Origin: Bacteroides ovatus
GTDB lineage: Bacteria > Bacteroidota > Bacteroidia > Bacteroidales > Bacteroidaceae
Assembly (NCBI RefSeq): GCF_001314995.1
Contig: NZ_CP012938.1
Span: 1,798,001 to 1,862,000 of the forward strand
DNA length: 64,000 nucleotides
Direction of reading: 5' to 3'
Under the pieces are notes generated by a model. That model made no database searches and was not told where the DNA came from. It saw only the letters and a program-made list of their open reading frames with translations. A program made the translations under genes and the position numbers. The stretch's first letter is position 1. The number at the start of each line of letters is the position of its first letter. Below are positions 36,998-45,806 of this stretch, piece by piece.

Positions 36998-38158
36998 TTA
37001 AGCGATTTTCCCTAATTCGTCACTCTGTATGTCATTCAAATATACTAAAGCTTTTTGAATGACAGATTTTGATTTGTCGGCTTGTCTATATATTGCTTCA
37101 AAACGCCTTTGTTCCTCCATCGCAGGCAATCCAACCATAAAATGGTCCAGATATGAAGCACTAACTCTTTTCTGCCCGCCTGTTCCAGACATATTTTTTG
37201 CAGCACGCTCACGAAATATAGGCATTCGTGTTAATGCTAACAGCCAATAGGGACTAGATATTCCGTTAATTGGCCGCAATACATGAAATTCTGTAGATCC
37301 CATTCCTATACCATTTGTAAGTCCATGTACAATAGCTCCTTTGCCATTCTCCATACAAGGTGTAATTTTGGCAAACAAGACATCATTATTCTCAAAATAT
37401 GTAAAGCCTTTTTTTACTTTTCCATATTCTTCGTCAGTCATATCTACCAAATATCCATCCTCACTTACCGCCGGCATAGGAATAAAAGAGACTTTATCGG
37501 TGTCGCAAAGAGCAATGTTAGGACGTCTTGGATTTAGAATACAACATTCTCCTAATCTTTTCAACTCATTCTTCTGATTTAAAGAAAGAGGATTCCCAAA
37601 CATCTCGATAAATTGCGATTTGAAGTCGCCAAATTTTGATTTATCGGCCTGTTGAGCAATGCTTACAAACTTCATCTGTTCATTGTAAGGGGGCAATTCT
37701 ATTTTCAATTCAGAGAATGAAGTTTGATTCAATGATTTGAATGATGTGCCAGTCCCCATTTTCTTAATGTTGTCTTTTTGATACATTAAAGCATGATAAA
37801 GAAACTCTACGTTACATACGTTATCGTGGCACTTTGCTCTACATATAGACTGATTGGTTGCACATTCTATCTTATTGATTGCCATTACTCCGATACTACC
37901 TCGACATACATACATCAAGGTATCTACTGGGATAATCTTGCATGTAGCATATCCGGCTTCTGTGACCTTCTCGCAAGTGTCATATACATACTTATTTTTC
38001 ATGTCCTCTGCAGATACCCATGGCTTATCTCCATTCCAATATTCAAGATTTGCCTTAGAAGGCGTACCTCCAGTGGATACATCAGCAAACGATTTTAGCA
38101 TTCTCAAAGGATACCCCTTCTCTTTGAACATCTCGATAAATTGCGACATACTAACCAA
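36998..38158 (-). CDS. hsdS: Type I specificity subunit HsdS (second copy, two TRDs, no native N-terminus)
   Basis: A 386-residue specificity protein with two target-recognition domains (TRD1 about 10-160, TRD2 about 205-350). The central linker QADKSKFGDFKSQFIEMF and the C-terminal QADKSKSVIQK helix are the conserved regions. It begins MSQFIEMFKEKG, i.e. at the linker sequence that in hsdS copy 1 lies between its TRDs. It therefore looks like recombined cassettes given a new start. Its start overlaps the recombinase gene by 8 bases. Whether it is a working subunit or a TRD reservoir is open. Confidence 0.85.
   Translation of the reverse strand: MVSMSQFIEMFKEKGYPLRMLKSFADVSTGGTPSKANLEYWNGDKPWVSAEDMKNKYVYDTCEKVTEAGYATCKIIPVDTLMYVCRGSIGVMAINKIECATNQSICRAKCHDNVCNVEFLYHALMYQKDNIKKMGTGTSFKSLNQTSFSELKIELPPYNEQMKFVSIAQQADKSKFGDFKSQFIEMFGNPLSLNQKNELKRLGECCILNPRRPNIALCDTDKVSFIPMPAVSEDGYLVDMTDEEYGKVKKGFTYFENNDVLFAKITPCMENGKGAIVHGLTNGIGMGSTEFHVLRPINGISSPYWLLALTRMPIFRERAAKNMSGTGGQKRVSASYLDHFMVGLPAMEEQRRFEAIYRQADKSKSVIQKALVYLNDIQSDELGKIA
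37066..37085 (-). repeat. TRD-flanking repeat R2, copy 1 (diverged)
   Basis: ATTTTGATTTGTCGGCTTGT on the plus strand, encoding the ADKSK part of the C-terminal conserved helix of hsdS copy 2. It differs by one base from the copy at 39254. Confidence 0.75.
37601..37618 (-). repeat. TRD-flanking repeat R1, copy 1
   Basis: CATCTCGATAAATTGCGA on the plus strand, identical in three places and always in the same orientation; it encodes the SQFIEM linker. This copy is in the middle of hsdS copy 2. Confidence 0.85.
37633..37652 (-). repeat. TRD-flanking repeat R2, copy 2
   Basis: ATTTTGATTTATCGGCCTGT on the plus strand, the end of the first TRD of hsdS copy 2; one base different from the copy at 39254. 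Confidence 0.75.
38129..38146 (-). repeat. TRD-flanking repeat R1, copy 2
   Basis: Identical 18-base copy of R1 at the very start of hsdS copy 2, overlapping its first codons and close to the end of the recombinase gene. Confidence 0.85.
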
Positions 38159-39158
38159 TAAATTTACGGTGAGACATTTTTACATTTGTCTGATTCACCA
38201 TAGCATATTGCAATGTTGTATCAAGACTTTGATGCCCTAAGAGATGCTGGACCTGCTCTATAGGCATACCTTTATCTATCGCCATTGTCGCCAACGTACG
38301 GCGAAATTTATGAGGATGCACCTTAGGAATATTCAATTCACGCCCCAAACGACGTAAACGTATTTCCACACCACTTATCTGTAAGCGATCGTAAGGTGCT
38401 AATAATGAAACAAACAGGGCAGGATTGTCATCTATCCGTTCTGCCAAATAACGTTGTAAATGTATCTTTGTACGAGCATCGAAATAAACTCGACGTTGCT
38501 TATCTCCTTTACCGGTAACGATGCATTCCCGGTTTTCAAAGTCTATATCGTTCCGATTGAGTTTGACCAACTCCCCGACACGCATACCAGTAGAGGCCAA
38601 CAAATCAATCAAGGCTAAATCGCGAATACCTTCGCAATGGTCACGCATTTGTTCTAACGCTTCATCGGAGTATGTTTCTTTGACTGTTTTTCCGACTTTT
38701 ACTTTATGAATCCGACGTACCGGACTCTTCACAATATAATCCTCATCCTCAAGCCATGAAAAGAAACTTGACAAAATGCGACGTATATTGTCTACCGTAA
38801 CCTTTGTAGCACCGCTTGTCTGCTGATAATCATTTAAGTAATTACGCAAGTCATCAGTAGTGATATGGCGAATATTTTTTTCTATTTTCCTGATAGCATT
38901 ATTTAATGTACTTCGATAATAGTGCATCGACTTATCCGAACAACCTTCGACTCGTTTAGCCGACAAAAAACTATCTATTAATTCACTATTACCACTGCAC
39001 TCTTCATTGTTCTTAGACGACACGTTGATATCACGAAAGGCATAATCTAGCACCTTTCGTAATTGACTCATTTGCTCATTGTTTAAAACTCCCAGCATAG
39101 CCTGCTCTATGTCATTAATCAGATTCTCTATCATATTATTAATAAATTTGTTATCCAA
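38151..39158 (-). CDS. XerD-like tyrosine recombinase embedded in the hsd locus
   Basis: A 335-residue recombinase of the kind linked to shuffling of type I specificity genes in Bacteroides. It has a core-binding SAM-like domain (about 58-145), then the catalytic residues Arg193 (STGMRVGELV), Lys217 (TGKGDK), His283-x-x-Arg286 (HPHKFRRTLAT), His309 (LGHQS) and Tyr318 (TLQYAMV), all present. It lies between the two hsdS genes, overlapping copy 2 by 8 bases and 33 bases after copy 1. It probably recombines the R1 or R2 repeats. It is distinct from the element integrase, lacking an arm-binding domain. Confidence 0.92.
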   Translation of the reverse strand: MDNKFINNMIENLINDIEQAMLGVLNNEQMSQLRKVLDYAFRDINVSSKNNEECSGNSELIDSFLSAKRVEGCSDKSMHYYRSTLNNAIRKIEKNIRHITTDDLRNYLNDYQQTSGATKVTVDNIRRILSSFFSWLEDEDYIVKSPVRRIHKVKVGKTVKETYSDEALEQMRDHCEGIRDLALIDLLASTGMRVGELVKLNRNDIDFENRECIVTGKGDKQRRVYFDARTKIHLQRYLAERIDDNPALFVSLLAPYDRLQISGVEIRLRRLGRELNIPKVHPHKFRRTLATMAIDKGMPIEQVQHLLGHQSLDTTLQYAMVNQTNVKMSHRKFIG

Positions 39159-39191
39159 TTAAGCCGCAGCTATCAACGTATCTCTCTTATT

Positions 39192-40322
39192 CTATCCGTT
39201 TATTAAACTCTTTATGACTTTATCGATATTTTCAATACACTGCTTCAACTCAAATTTTGATTTATCGGCTTGTGTGAGGACCTCAACAAACAAGATTTGT
39301 TCATCCATACTAGGAACAGGAACTTTCATTTTCTTGATATCTGAGAATACGATATCAACTTGATTTGTAGAACCAGTTACATATTGCCTGTATATTTCTG
39401 CTTGCGTATCATTTAAAGAAAGGTATGTATTAAGCACTTCTGGAAGAATCACTGCTCTATCTGTTGACAAGGCAATCACATGTCCATCATTTATGTAGGT
39501 ATTATTGTCTGAAGGACAAATAAATACACAACATCGTCCAAGAGTACCATTTCCAGTTGCATTCAAGAGAACATCTCCTGATTCAAGTATTCTCTTCCTA
39601 ACTGGGATTTCCTCGTTGTGGTATTTTATATTACCCAAACGTTGACCATCCCAATGGATACATGCTTGATTAATCACTAAGACAGAAGAAGATTCAACAT
39701 ATTTTGGCGTTATCCCCTTATTCATGATTGGACAAACCGATTCAAGGGTTTGCTTATTATGAGTATTATAATACATCTCGATAAATTGCGATTTCACCAT
39801 TTCATCAGTGGCAACAAGTAGTTTCTTATAAGCCTCCTTCAATCGATAGGCTGCCCATAATTTATCAACAAGAACTTTTTGTTCCTCTAATGGAGGTAAT
39901 TCAAACTCAAAATCAGCCAAATCAGAAAATAACACATAAGGATTTGTAGAACCTTTTGATTTAGCTATCGACCAAGTCGTAAAATCCTTTGATAGCATAA
40001 TGAACGGCAACAAACGTTGCTCAAATGCATGAGGATCTTTCGTTTCAAAAACAAAAGTAGTATTAGCACATACTCCTTCAAAATCAGCAACTGCTATTTT
40101 CTTTAGATATGTTCTTCTTGAACCATACAAAATCTGACCTGGTTTAAATACACGAATAAAAGCAGGTCCAACATCATCTGTTGTAAAACATCCTTTCCTA
40201 TGTATGGTTAAATCCTCCGAATCCATATGATCGCCTGCAACATAGTATTCATACGGATTATTTAGACGATCTATATTTATCTTCACATCTTTAACGACAT
40301 CTCCAAACTTTACCCTACTCAT
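39192..40322 (-). CDS. hsdS: Type I specificity subunit HsdS (first copy)
   Basis: A 376-residue specificity subunit with TRD1 (about 1-150), the central conserved helix (EEQKVLVDKLWAAYRLKEAYKKLL to KSQFIEMYYN) and TRD2 (about 195-340), ending in the LTQADKSKFELKQ helix. It has a native N-terminus (MSRVKFGDVV) and overlaps the upstream hsdM by 8 bases, so it is the copy expected to be expressed with the methylases. Its second TRD is bracketed by R1 (39774) and R2 (39254); its first TRD is not. Confidence 0.92.
   Translation of the reverse strand: MSRVKFGDVVKDVKINIDRLNNPYEYYVAGDHMDSEDLTIHRKGCFTTDDVGPAFIRVFKPGQILYGSRRTYLKKIAVADFEGVCANTTFVFETKDPHAFEQRLLPFIMLSKDFTTWSIAKSKGSTNPYVLFSDLADFEFELPPLEEQKVLVDKLWAAYRLKEAYKKLLVATDEMVKSQFIEMYYNTHNKQTLESVCPIMNKGITPKYVESSSVLVINQACIHWDGQRLGNIKYHNEEIPVRKRILESGDVLLNATGNGTLGRCCVFICPSDNNTYINDGHVIALSTDRAVILPEVLNTYLSLNDTQAEIYRQYVTGSTNQVDIVFSDIKKMKVPVPSMDEQILFVEVLTQADKSKFELKQCIENIDKVIKSLING
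39254..39273 (-). repeat. TRD-flanking repeat R2, copy 3
   Basis: ATTTTGATTTATCGGCTTGT on the plus strand at the end of the second TRD of hsdS copy 1, encoding QADKSK. Confidence 0.75.
39774..39791 (-). repeat. TRD-flanking repeat R1, copy 3
   Basis: Identical 18-base R1 copy in the central linker of hsdS copy 1, same orientation as the other two. Confidence 0.85.
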
Positions 40323-41847
40323 ATTTTAGCATACTTAAAAGATTAGCAACTTCGATATGCATTGATCTTGAAGCCTCAATCCATTTTGGGAGTGATTCAT
40401 CCAAAATGTATATTTCATTTGTTCCTTTTTGCTTGACATAACTTTGTATACTAAGCAAACTCTTATTATTATCTATATCATTTATATCAGCAACTTTTGC
40501 AAAATATTCTATATCTTCAAAATTTTCATAAGCAGAAATAATTTTCTGGATGTGAGTATTTTCTAAATAACTTTCAGCATTCTTTCTTGATACCTCTCCT
40601 TTTGCGTCAATAAAAATAACTTTACCTTTATGACTATCTTCTTTTCTATTTTTGCAGATAATAATACAAGCCTCCATAGAAGCATTAAAAAATAGATTAG
40701 GACCAAGTCCAATTACGCAATCTACAATATCTATTTCAACTAATTTTTTGCGCAACTCATATTCTTCATCACGAAATAGTACACCATGGGGAAACAATAT
40801 AGCACACCTACCAGTATTTCTATCCATCGAAGCAATAATATGTTGAAAAAATGCATAATCAGCTCTTCCTTGCGGAGGCGTTCCCAAGAAATTACGTCCC
40901 CACTTATCATTCATGAATTTTTCACGATTCCATTCTTTGATTGAATAAGGAGGATTTGCCAGAACAATGTCGAACTTACGAAGATGGCTGCCATCCAAGA
41001 ATGCAGGATGCTCCAACGTATCTGCACATGCAATCGAAAAATCTTCAACTCCATTCAAATAAAGATTCATTCGTGCAATAGAAGAAGTCAAGCCATTCAC
41101 CTCTTGTCCGAACACCTGTACACTCTGCCACTCTGCACCTTTGTTGCGAAGATAGTCTAAACATTTAACCAACATACCCCCGGAACCACAAGTTGGGTCA
41201 TAAATGCTTTCATTCGGTTGTGGCTGCAGTATCTCAGCCATAAGTTGAACGACTGTTCTATTCGTATAGAACTCCTGAGCAGTATTTCCGGCATCATCGG
41301 CAAACTTTCCAACAAGGTATTCGTATGCCTGCCCCATCTCATCGGCAGGACAAGCCTTTAGGCTCAACGTATATTTAGAAAAATCCTCAATCAACGAAGT
41401 AATGATATTATCAGGCATCTTCGCCTTATTGGTCCAGCCATCCTTAGGTCCGAAAATACCTTCTAATCCTCCGATTTTTCTACCATCCATTTCCTTAGCA
41501 GGATTGGCTTGCTCAATGGCAATAAATGCTTCGACTAATTTATTACCAACATTTTCCGTCACCTCACGAACATCTCTCCAGTGCGCACCATCAGGAATAC
41601 GGATGGGGAGATCTTCTACTTGCATACCTGCATACTCAACTCCTCCTTCACACACAAATCCTTCAAACTGTTCATCATAAACATCGGAAATGCGTTTGAA
41701 AAAAAGCAAAGGGAAAATATACTCTTTATATCCTGCAGCATCAATCTGACCACGCAAATGAGTGGCAGCCGCCCAAAGGAAACTTTTAAGTTCATCGAGC
41801 GTAATAGGGTCATCAGGAAGACGATATTGTTTTACTTTTTCTGCCAT
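40315..41847 (-). CDS. hsdM: Type I DNA methyltransferase HsdM (second in operon)
   Basis: A 510-residue adenine-N6 methylase. The N-terminal helical domain includes FPLLFFKRISDVYDEQ, and the catalytic domain has SAM motif I DPTCGSGGM (217-225) and motif IV NPPY (298-301). It differs widely from the other hsdM of the locus outside the motifs. It starts 5 bases after that gene and overlaps hsdS copy 1 by 8 bases, so it is the closer partner of this HsdS. It protects host DNA and forms the restriction complex with HsdR. Confidence 0.94.
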   Translation of the reverse strand: MAEKVKQYRLPDDPITLDELKSFLWAAATHLRGQIDAAGYKEYIFPLLFFKRISDVYDEQFEGFVCEGGVEYAGMQVEDLPIRIPDGAHWRDVREVTENVGNKLVEAFIAIEQANPAKEMDGRKIGGLEGIFGPKDGWTNKAKMPDNIITSLIEDFSKYTLSLKACPADEMGQAYEYLVGKFADDAGNTAQEFYTNRTVVQLMAEILQPQPNESIYDPTCGSGGMLVKCLDYLRNKGAEWQSVQVFGQEVNGLTSSIARMNLYLNGVEDFSIACADTLEHPAFLDGSHLRKFDIVLANPPYSIKEWNREKFMNDKWGRNFLGTPPQGRADYAFFQHIIASMDRNTGRCAILFPHGVLFRDEEYELRKKLVEIDIVDCVIGLGPNLFFNASMEACIIICKNRKEDSHKGKVIFIDAKGEVSRKNAESYLENTHIQKIISAYENFEDIEYFAKVADINDIDNNKSLLSIQSYVKQKGTNEIYILDESLPKWIEASRSMHIEVANLLSMLKYE

Positions 41848-41852
41848 ATTGA

Positions 41853-43346
41853 TTATGCGTTAATGAGTAATGAAAATTCGTTCTCCAATCGCTTCACATC
41901 TGCGTATGCTTGTTTGAACTCAGCCAACACTTCCGCATAAGGACGAATTTCCTCCTTGTGGTAAACCACATAGCGATTGGGCGAAAGATTATACTCTTTA
42001 TCTCTTATCTCCTGCAATGTAACGATTCGAGAATAGTCCTCTTCATCGGAGTAATTTTGATAAAGTGAATATAACCTATCTATATCATTCTCTTCTAAAA
42101 TATTCTGCGCTCTCTTTTGAGTTAGAATTTTGGAACCATCTATCATCAAAATCCGTCCGGAATGATGAGCCTGTTTCATTCTTCGTATTATCAAAAAGCA
42201 CGGTGAAAGTCCAGTTCCATAAAACAATTTATCTCCTAATGTAACAACGGCTTCTATCAAATCACTTTCGACTAATTGTTTCCTTATTTCTGCTTCTTGA
42301 TTTCCACGAAACAGAATACCTTGCGGCATTACAACAGCCATACGCCCCTTGCCGGAAGACATAGAACATATCATATGCTGAATCCACGCATAGTCACCAC
42401 AACTATCACTCGGTGTGCCATAGATATTGCGCTTATATTTATCTGAACTCCATTCCGTTGCTCCCCAATTTTCAAGAGAAAATGGGGGGTTTGCTATAAC
42501 ACAATCGAATTTGGCGATATTACCACCTTGAAGAATTTTTGGGTCTCTCAATGTGTCGCCTTGCATTACATTAAAATCAGATGCACCATGCAGGAATAGA
42601 TTCATTTTAGCAATGGCCGCATTCACGACATTCTTTTCCTGTCCGAATATACTTCCGCAGCAAAGAGAATCATCGTGCATATATCGTATAGCTTCGATAA
42701 GCATTCCTCCACTACCACAAGCAGGATCATATACAGTTTCCCCCGGTTGCGGATCGAGAATATGCACTAATAATCTCACAACAGAACGAGGAGTATAAAA
42801 CTCTCCAGCTTGAGCCTTACTATCATCGGCAAACTTCTTCAATAATATTTCATAAGCATCACCCATTAAGTCCGCAGGGTAATCCTTATTACCAAGTTTT
42901 CGTTTTGATAGATGTTCTATCAGGTCACGAATCTTGCTATCATTGAGTATTGCTTTGTTAGTCCATTTCTGAGATGAAAACATAGATAGCACCCCATACA
43001 ATGTATCTGGGTTTGCTATCTCTATCTGCCTCATAGCACCGACTATGGCAGCTCCAAGATTTTCTGTACGCTCTCGGACTTCTTGCCAATGACAACCATC
43101 AGGAATAACAAAACGATGTTGTTCTGGCAGAGATGCATACTCCTTATCACCACCACTTGATATTAAAGCTTCTTCTGTTTCTTCATCATAAACATCAGAT
43201 ATCCGCTTGTAATAAAGTAAAGGCGTGATATAATCCTTAAAATTATCTTGGCTTACAGGACCGCGTATTATATTACAGGCCTCAAACAAGAAATTGTATA
43301 AGTCCTGTGCACCTGTAAGCTCTTTATTTATTGTTTTTTTTGCCAT
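41853..43346 (-). CDS. hsdM: Type I DNA methyltransferase HsdM (first in operon)
   Basis: A 497-residue methylase with motif I DPACGSGGM (207-215) and motif IV NPPF (286-289), both intact, and the N-terminal TPLLYYKRISDVYDEE segment. It is a diverged paralogue of the next gene, not a recent duplicate. Standard type I loci carry one hsdM; two in tandem before a single complete hsdS are unusual and may form a mixed M1M2S enzyme. It lies 36 bases after the ATPase-nuclease gene and probably shares its transcript. Confidence 0.93.
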   Translation of the reverse strand: MAKKTINKELTGAQDLYNFLFEACNIIRGPVSQDNFKDYITPLLYYKRISDVYDEETEEALISSGGDKEYASLPEQHRFVIPDGCHWQEVRERTENLGAAIVGAMRQIEIANPDTLYGVLSMFSSQKWTNKAILNDSKIRDLIEHLSKRKLGNKDYPADLMGDAYEILLKKFADDSKAQAGEFYTPRSVVRLLVHILDPQPGETVYDPACGSGGMLIEAIRYMHDDSLCCGSIFGQEKNVVNAAIAKMNLFLHGASDFNVMQGDTLRDPKILQGGNIAKFDCVIANPPFSLENWGATEWSSDKYKRNIYGTPSDSCGDYAWIQHMICSMSSGKGRMAVVMPQGILFRGNQEAEIRKQLVESDLIEAVVTLGDKLFYGTGLSPCFLIIRRMKQAHHSGRILMIDGSKILTQKRAQNILEENDIDRLYSLYQNYSDEEDYSRIVTLQEIRDKEYNLSPNRYVVYHKEEIRPYAEVLAEFKQAYADVKRLENEFSLLINA

Positions 43347-43382
43347 CTAATAACTCTGTCAAATCGTAAATTTGATATCTCT

Positions 43383-44756
43383 TTACTTCATTAACTCTAC
43401 AACATTTTCCGACAACATTGCATTCCCAGCATCATCTTTCGGAGCGTTCTTAAGGAACAGTACAGGAACGATAGTGTAGTTCTTAGCAAACGGCAACAGA
43501 TTAGCTTTGCGGAGAAGCTCAGCAGTTAGCTGTTTGCCATTCTCCCCTGTTGTCCATTTACATTCTCCGACCAACAGATACTTTTTATCGAGCGATTCAG
43601 CCATCACGTCAAATTCAACTTGTTCCGGCTTCTTATCCTCATTGAGAACAGAGCCCCACCAGCGTTTTGCTTTGCCATAAACTACTCCATTAACAAGATT
43701 TCCTGTTACGGCATCCCGACACAGTTTTTCCCATTGCATACTCACATACTCAGAGAAATGAGCAGTCAAAGCCTGTTCTATGGGTAAGCGACGACCAAGT
43801 TCAATGAACGAACGATTAGGGACAACAAACTGATAGTAGAATGCCATAAACGGATCGGCAATCTTGTAGAGGCTCTTTTTCGCATTCTTTTCATCAATCC
43901 CGAACGGAACATCTTTTTCCAAAAAACCGAGATCAACAAGTTTCTTCAATGGACGCGACAGATTAGTTGCAGGTTCATTGCATCGTGCAGCAATTTCGGA
44001 AAGACGGTTTGCACCAGTACCGATATAAGACATTATTGTCGAAGTCTTGACTATATCCTTAACATCATCCTGAAACAGTTTTACCGGCTCCTCATAAAGA
44101 GTCCCATTTACAGAAAGGATATTATGCCACATGGCATCATCAAGCGAAATTCTGTTTTCCCTCAGTTCCCAATAGCGCGGCACACCGCCCCATATAGCAT
44201 ACTCTTCAATAGCGTTCATCGCATTAAGGTTCAATGCCTCCTGAATATAGGGTAAACGTATAGGGGTAAGTCTCATTATCTCATCAGCACGACCATAAAG
44301 AGGCGCAGTAGAATCAAGAAACAACCCATACATCATATTTTGTGATGAACCACAAAGCACCAGATTATACTTCAACTGTTTCTCATCAACAAGTTTCTGC
44401 AATACAGACGGCAGTTCAGGAGATTGCTCCACAAGATACGGAAATTCGTCCAAACACAAAGTAAAACGTTTGTCTGTTCGATAATTAACCGCACGAAACA
44501 TCGACTCCCAATCGGGATACGACAACTTCTCAAAATCAGGAAACACCTGTGCTATCACTTTTGCAAGTAATGCCCTCTGATGTTGACCTTCCGAACGGTC
44601 TGCAAGGAAGTATACATCATTTTCTGACAACACCCTTTTAATAAGCGTTGATTTACCCAATCGTCTGCGACCATACATCACAACTAACGAGGATTTCTCT
44701 CTTGCAAGAGCATCCTTCAGTCGTGCTGCTTCATCTATTCTATCAACAAATTTCAT
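43383..44756 (-). CDS. ATPase with C-terminal nuclease-like domain (ATPase_2/DUF234)
   Basis: A 457-residue protein of the archaeal-type ATPase family. It has a P-loop (YGRRRLGKSTLIKRV, near residue 30), Walker B-like TLCLDEFPYL, a winged helix (about 240-300) and a C-terminal DUF234 domain with a PD-(D/E)xK-like signature, VEFDVMAE followed by GECKW. I chose ATG 44756 (MKFVDRIDEAARL) because an exact promoter lies just upstream; the frame opens earlier, at 44807, inside that promoter. It heads the leftward defence operon. Such ATPases are often accessory defence or toxin-like genes; its role here is unknown. Confidence 0.85.
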   Translation of the reverse strand: MKFVDRIDEAARLKDALAREKSSLVVMYGRRRLGKSTLIKRVLSENDVYFLADRSEGQHQRALLAKVIAQVFPDFEKLSYPDWESMFRAVNYRTDKRFTLCLDEFPYLVEQSPELPSVLQKLVDEKQLKYNLVLCGSSQNMMYGLFLDSTAPLYGRADEIMRLTPIRLPYIQEALNLNAMNAIEEYAIWGGVPRYWELRENRISLDDAMWHNILSVNGTLYEEPVKLFQDDVKDIVKTSTIMSYIGTGANRLSEIAARCNEPATNLSRPLKKLVDLGFLEKDVPFGIDEKNAKKSLYKIADPFMAFYYQFVVPNRSFIELGRRLPIEQALTAHFSEYVSMQWEKLCRDAVTGNLVNGVVYGKAKRWWGSVLNEDKKPEQVEFDVMAESLDKKYLLVGECKWTTGENGKQLTAELLRKANLLPFAKNYTIVPVLFLKNAPKDDAGNAMLSENVVELMK

Positions 44757-44777
44757 ATCCCACATTATTATGCAGTG

Positions 44778-44808
44778 CAAACATAATGTTTTTATGGCAT
44801 AATACAAA
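44778..44808 (-). promoter_or_regulatory. Promoter of the ATPase/hsd operon
   Basis: On the minus strand TTTG (44808-44805), 19 bases, TATGTTTG (44785-44778): an exact Bacteroides consensus. It probably drives the whole block from the ATPase gene through the hsd genes, because the downstream gaps are short. The XRE protein encoded just upstream is a candidate regulator. Confidence 0.65.
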
Positions 44809-44873
44809 ATTTTAAGCTGTATTTTTTATCCTGATAGAGTCATTATCGACTTATATGCAGAAAAAAGTGAGTT

Positions 44874-45194
44874 TTATCTCTTTTTCGAAGCTCTTTTCCT
44901 TGTCTTCAAACTCAAATCCTGTAATGTTTTCCCTAGTTTGTCTTCTTTGGCCAACCACAGAATATCATCGTCAAGCTGTAAAGCATACAACACGCGCAAA
45001 TATATTCCGATTGCCACTGTCGGCACACCTTTCTCTATTCGGGACACGGTCAACGGAGAACAGGTGGCACGTTCCGCCACTTGAGCTACACTCAGATTCC
45101 TGCGCAAGCGAGCCAGTTTAATCTGTTCTCCCACAACGGACATCTTTTGTTCTAATTTTCGGGGCAACTTAGTCCCCATTGTATTCTTTGCCAT
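44874..45194 (-). CDS. XRE-family (HipB-like) regulator, no HipA partner
   Basis: A 106-residue helix-turn-helix protein: a Cro/C1-type domain at about 18-72 (GEQIKLARLRRNLSVAQVAERA, then SPLTVSRIEKG) and a basic tail ending RKRASKKR. The sequence resembles HipB-type antitoxins of Bacteroides, but no HipA kinase gene follows. The next gene is the ATPase-nuclease, whose promoter begins 66 bases downstream. It likely controls the restriction cassette, as C proteins do. A -7-like TATCTTTG lies 22 bases before its start (45223-45216). Confidence 0.82.
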   Translation of the reverse strand: MAKNTMGTKLPRKLEQKMSVVGEQIKLARLRRNLSVAQVAERATCSPLTVSRIEKGVPTVAIGIYLRVLYALQLDDDILWLAKEDKLGKTLQDLSLKTRKRASKKR

Positions 45195-45806
45195 GTTAAC
45201 TCATCATATAATATACAAAGATACTACTTTTTACTTATTTAATGATACATTACACATAAAAAATCGCATCAAAGCCATATAATCAGTCATAGACATAATC
45301 ATTTGGAATAGAATTTCAAAATTAAATGCCATCATATTATTCATAAGCACAGTATACATCTACTAACAAATAAAATACTATTCGTTATACAGGCGTAAAC
45401 AACCCCTCCTTGCTATGTCTGTTTAATATTAGTTTGACCATTCAAACGAAAAGTAACTTTACTTTATCCCTGTATTCATATATACACGCATTAAAGTAAA
45501 ACTAAAAGAGGGAAGAAAGAAATAGCTATACCAAAATCGAAGACCACCCCAATTATAAGCTAAAAAATCCGTGAACTCATTTATGATTTTGCATCCATAA
45601 TCAGCGAAATAATCACAGACATGCCCTATCTTTGCGAAACGGAGATTTAAGAGCAAAATAGAGTCATTTTTCTCTTTTTCCCTTCGTTTGAAAACAAACT
45701 AAGGTTAAAAGTGTTAAATCTTCGATTTTCGGCAAAAAAACAAGTAAATTTTTGAGGCTTCTATCTTTTAAACCATAAACTATTGACAATCAATTAGCAT
45801 AATATG
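45195..45806. other. Non-coding right end of the element
   Basis: About 610 AT-rich bases between the XRE gene and the right att core. It contains the XRE promoter region, a lone TATCTTTG (plus strand, near 45629), and a TTGACAA near the end (45784-45790) matching the left-end repeats. A 65-codon frame at 45459-45656 (minus) has no recognisable product and is not called. The region probably holds integrase-binding sites. Confidence 0.5.

Noticed and set aside
36998..40322. Inversion of hsdS genes through inverted repeats
   Set aside because: All R1 and R2 copies are in the same orientation; I found no inverted copy in the locus, so classical inversion is not supported by this sequence.
45459..45656. 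65-codon frame on the minus strand at the right end of the element
   Set aside because: No recognisable domain and no clear promoter; it lies in an AT-rich end region and is probably spurious.
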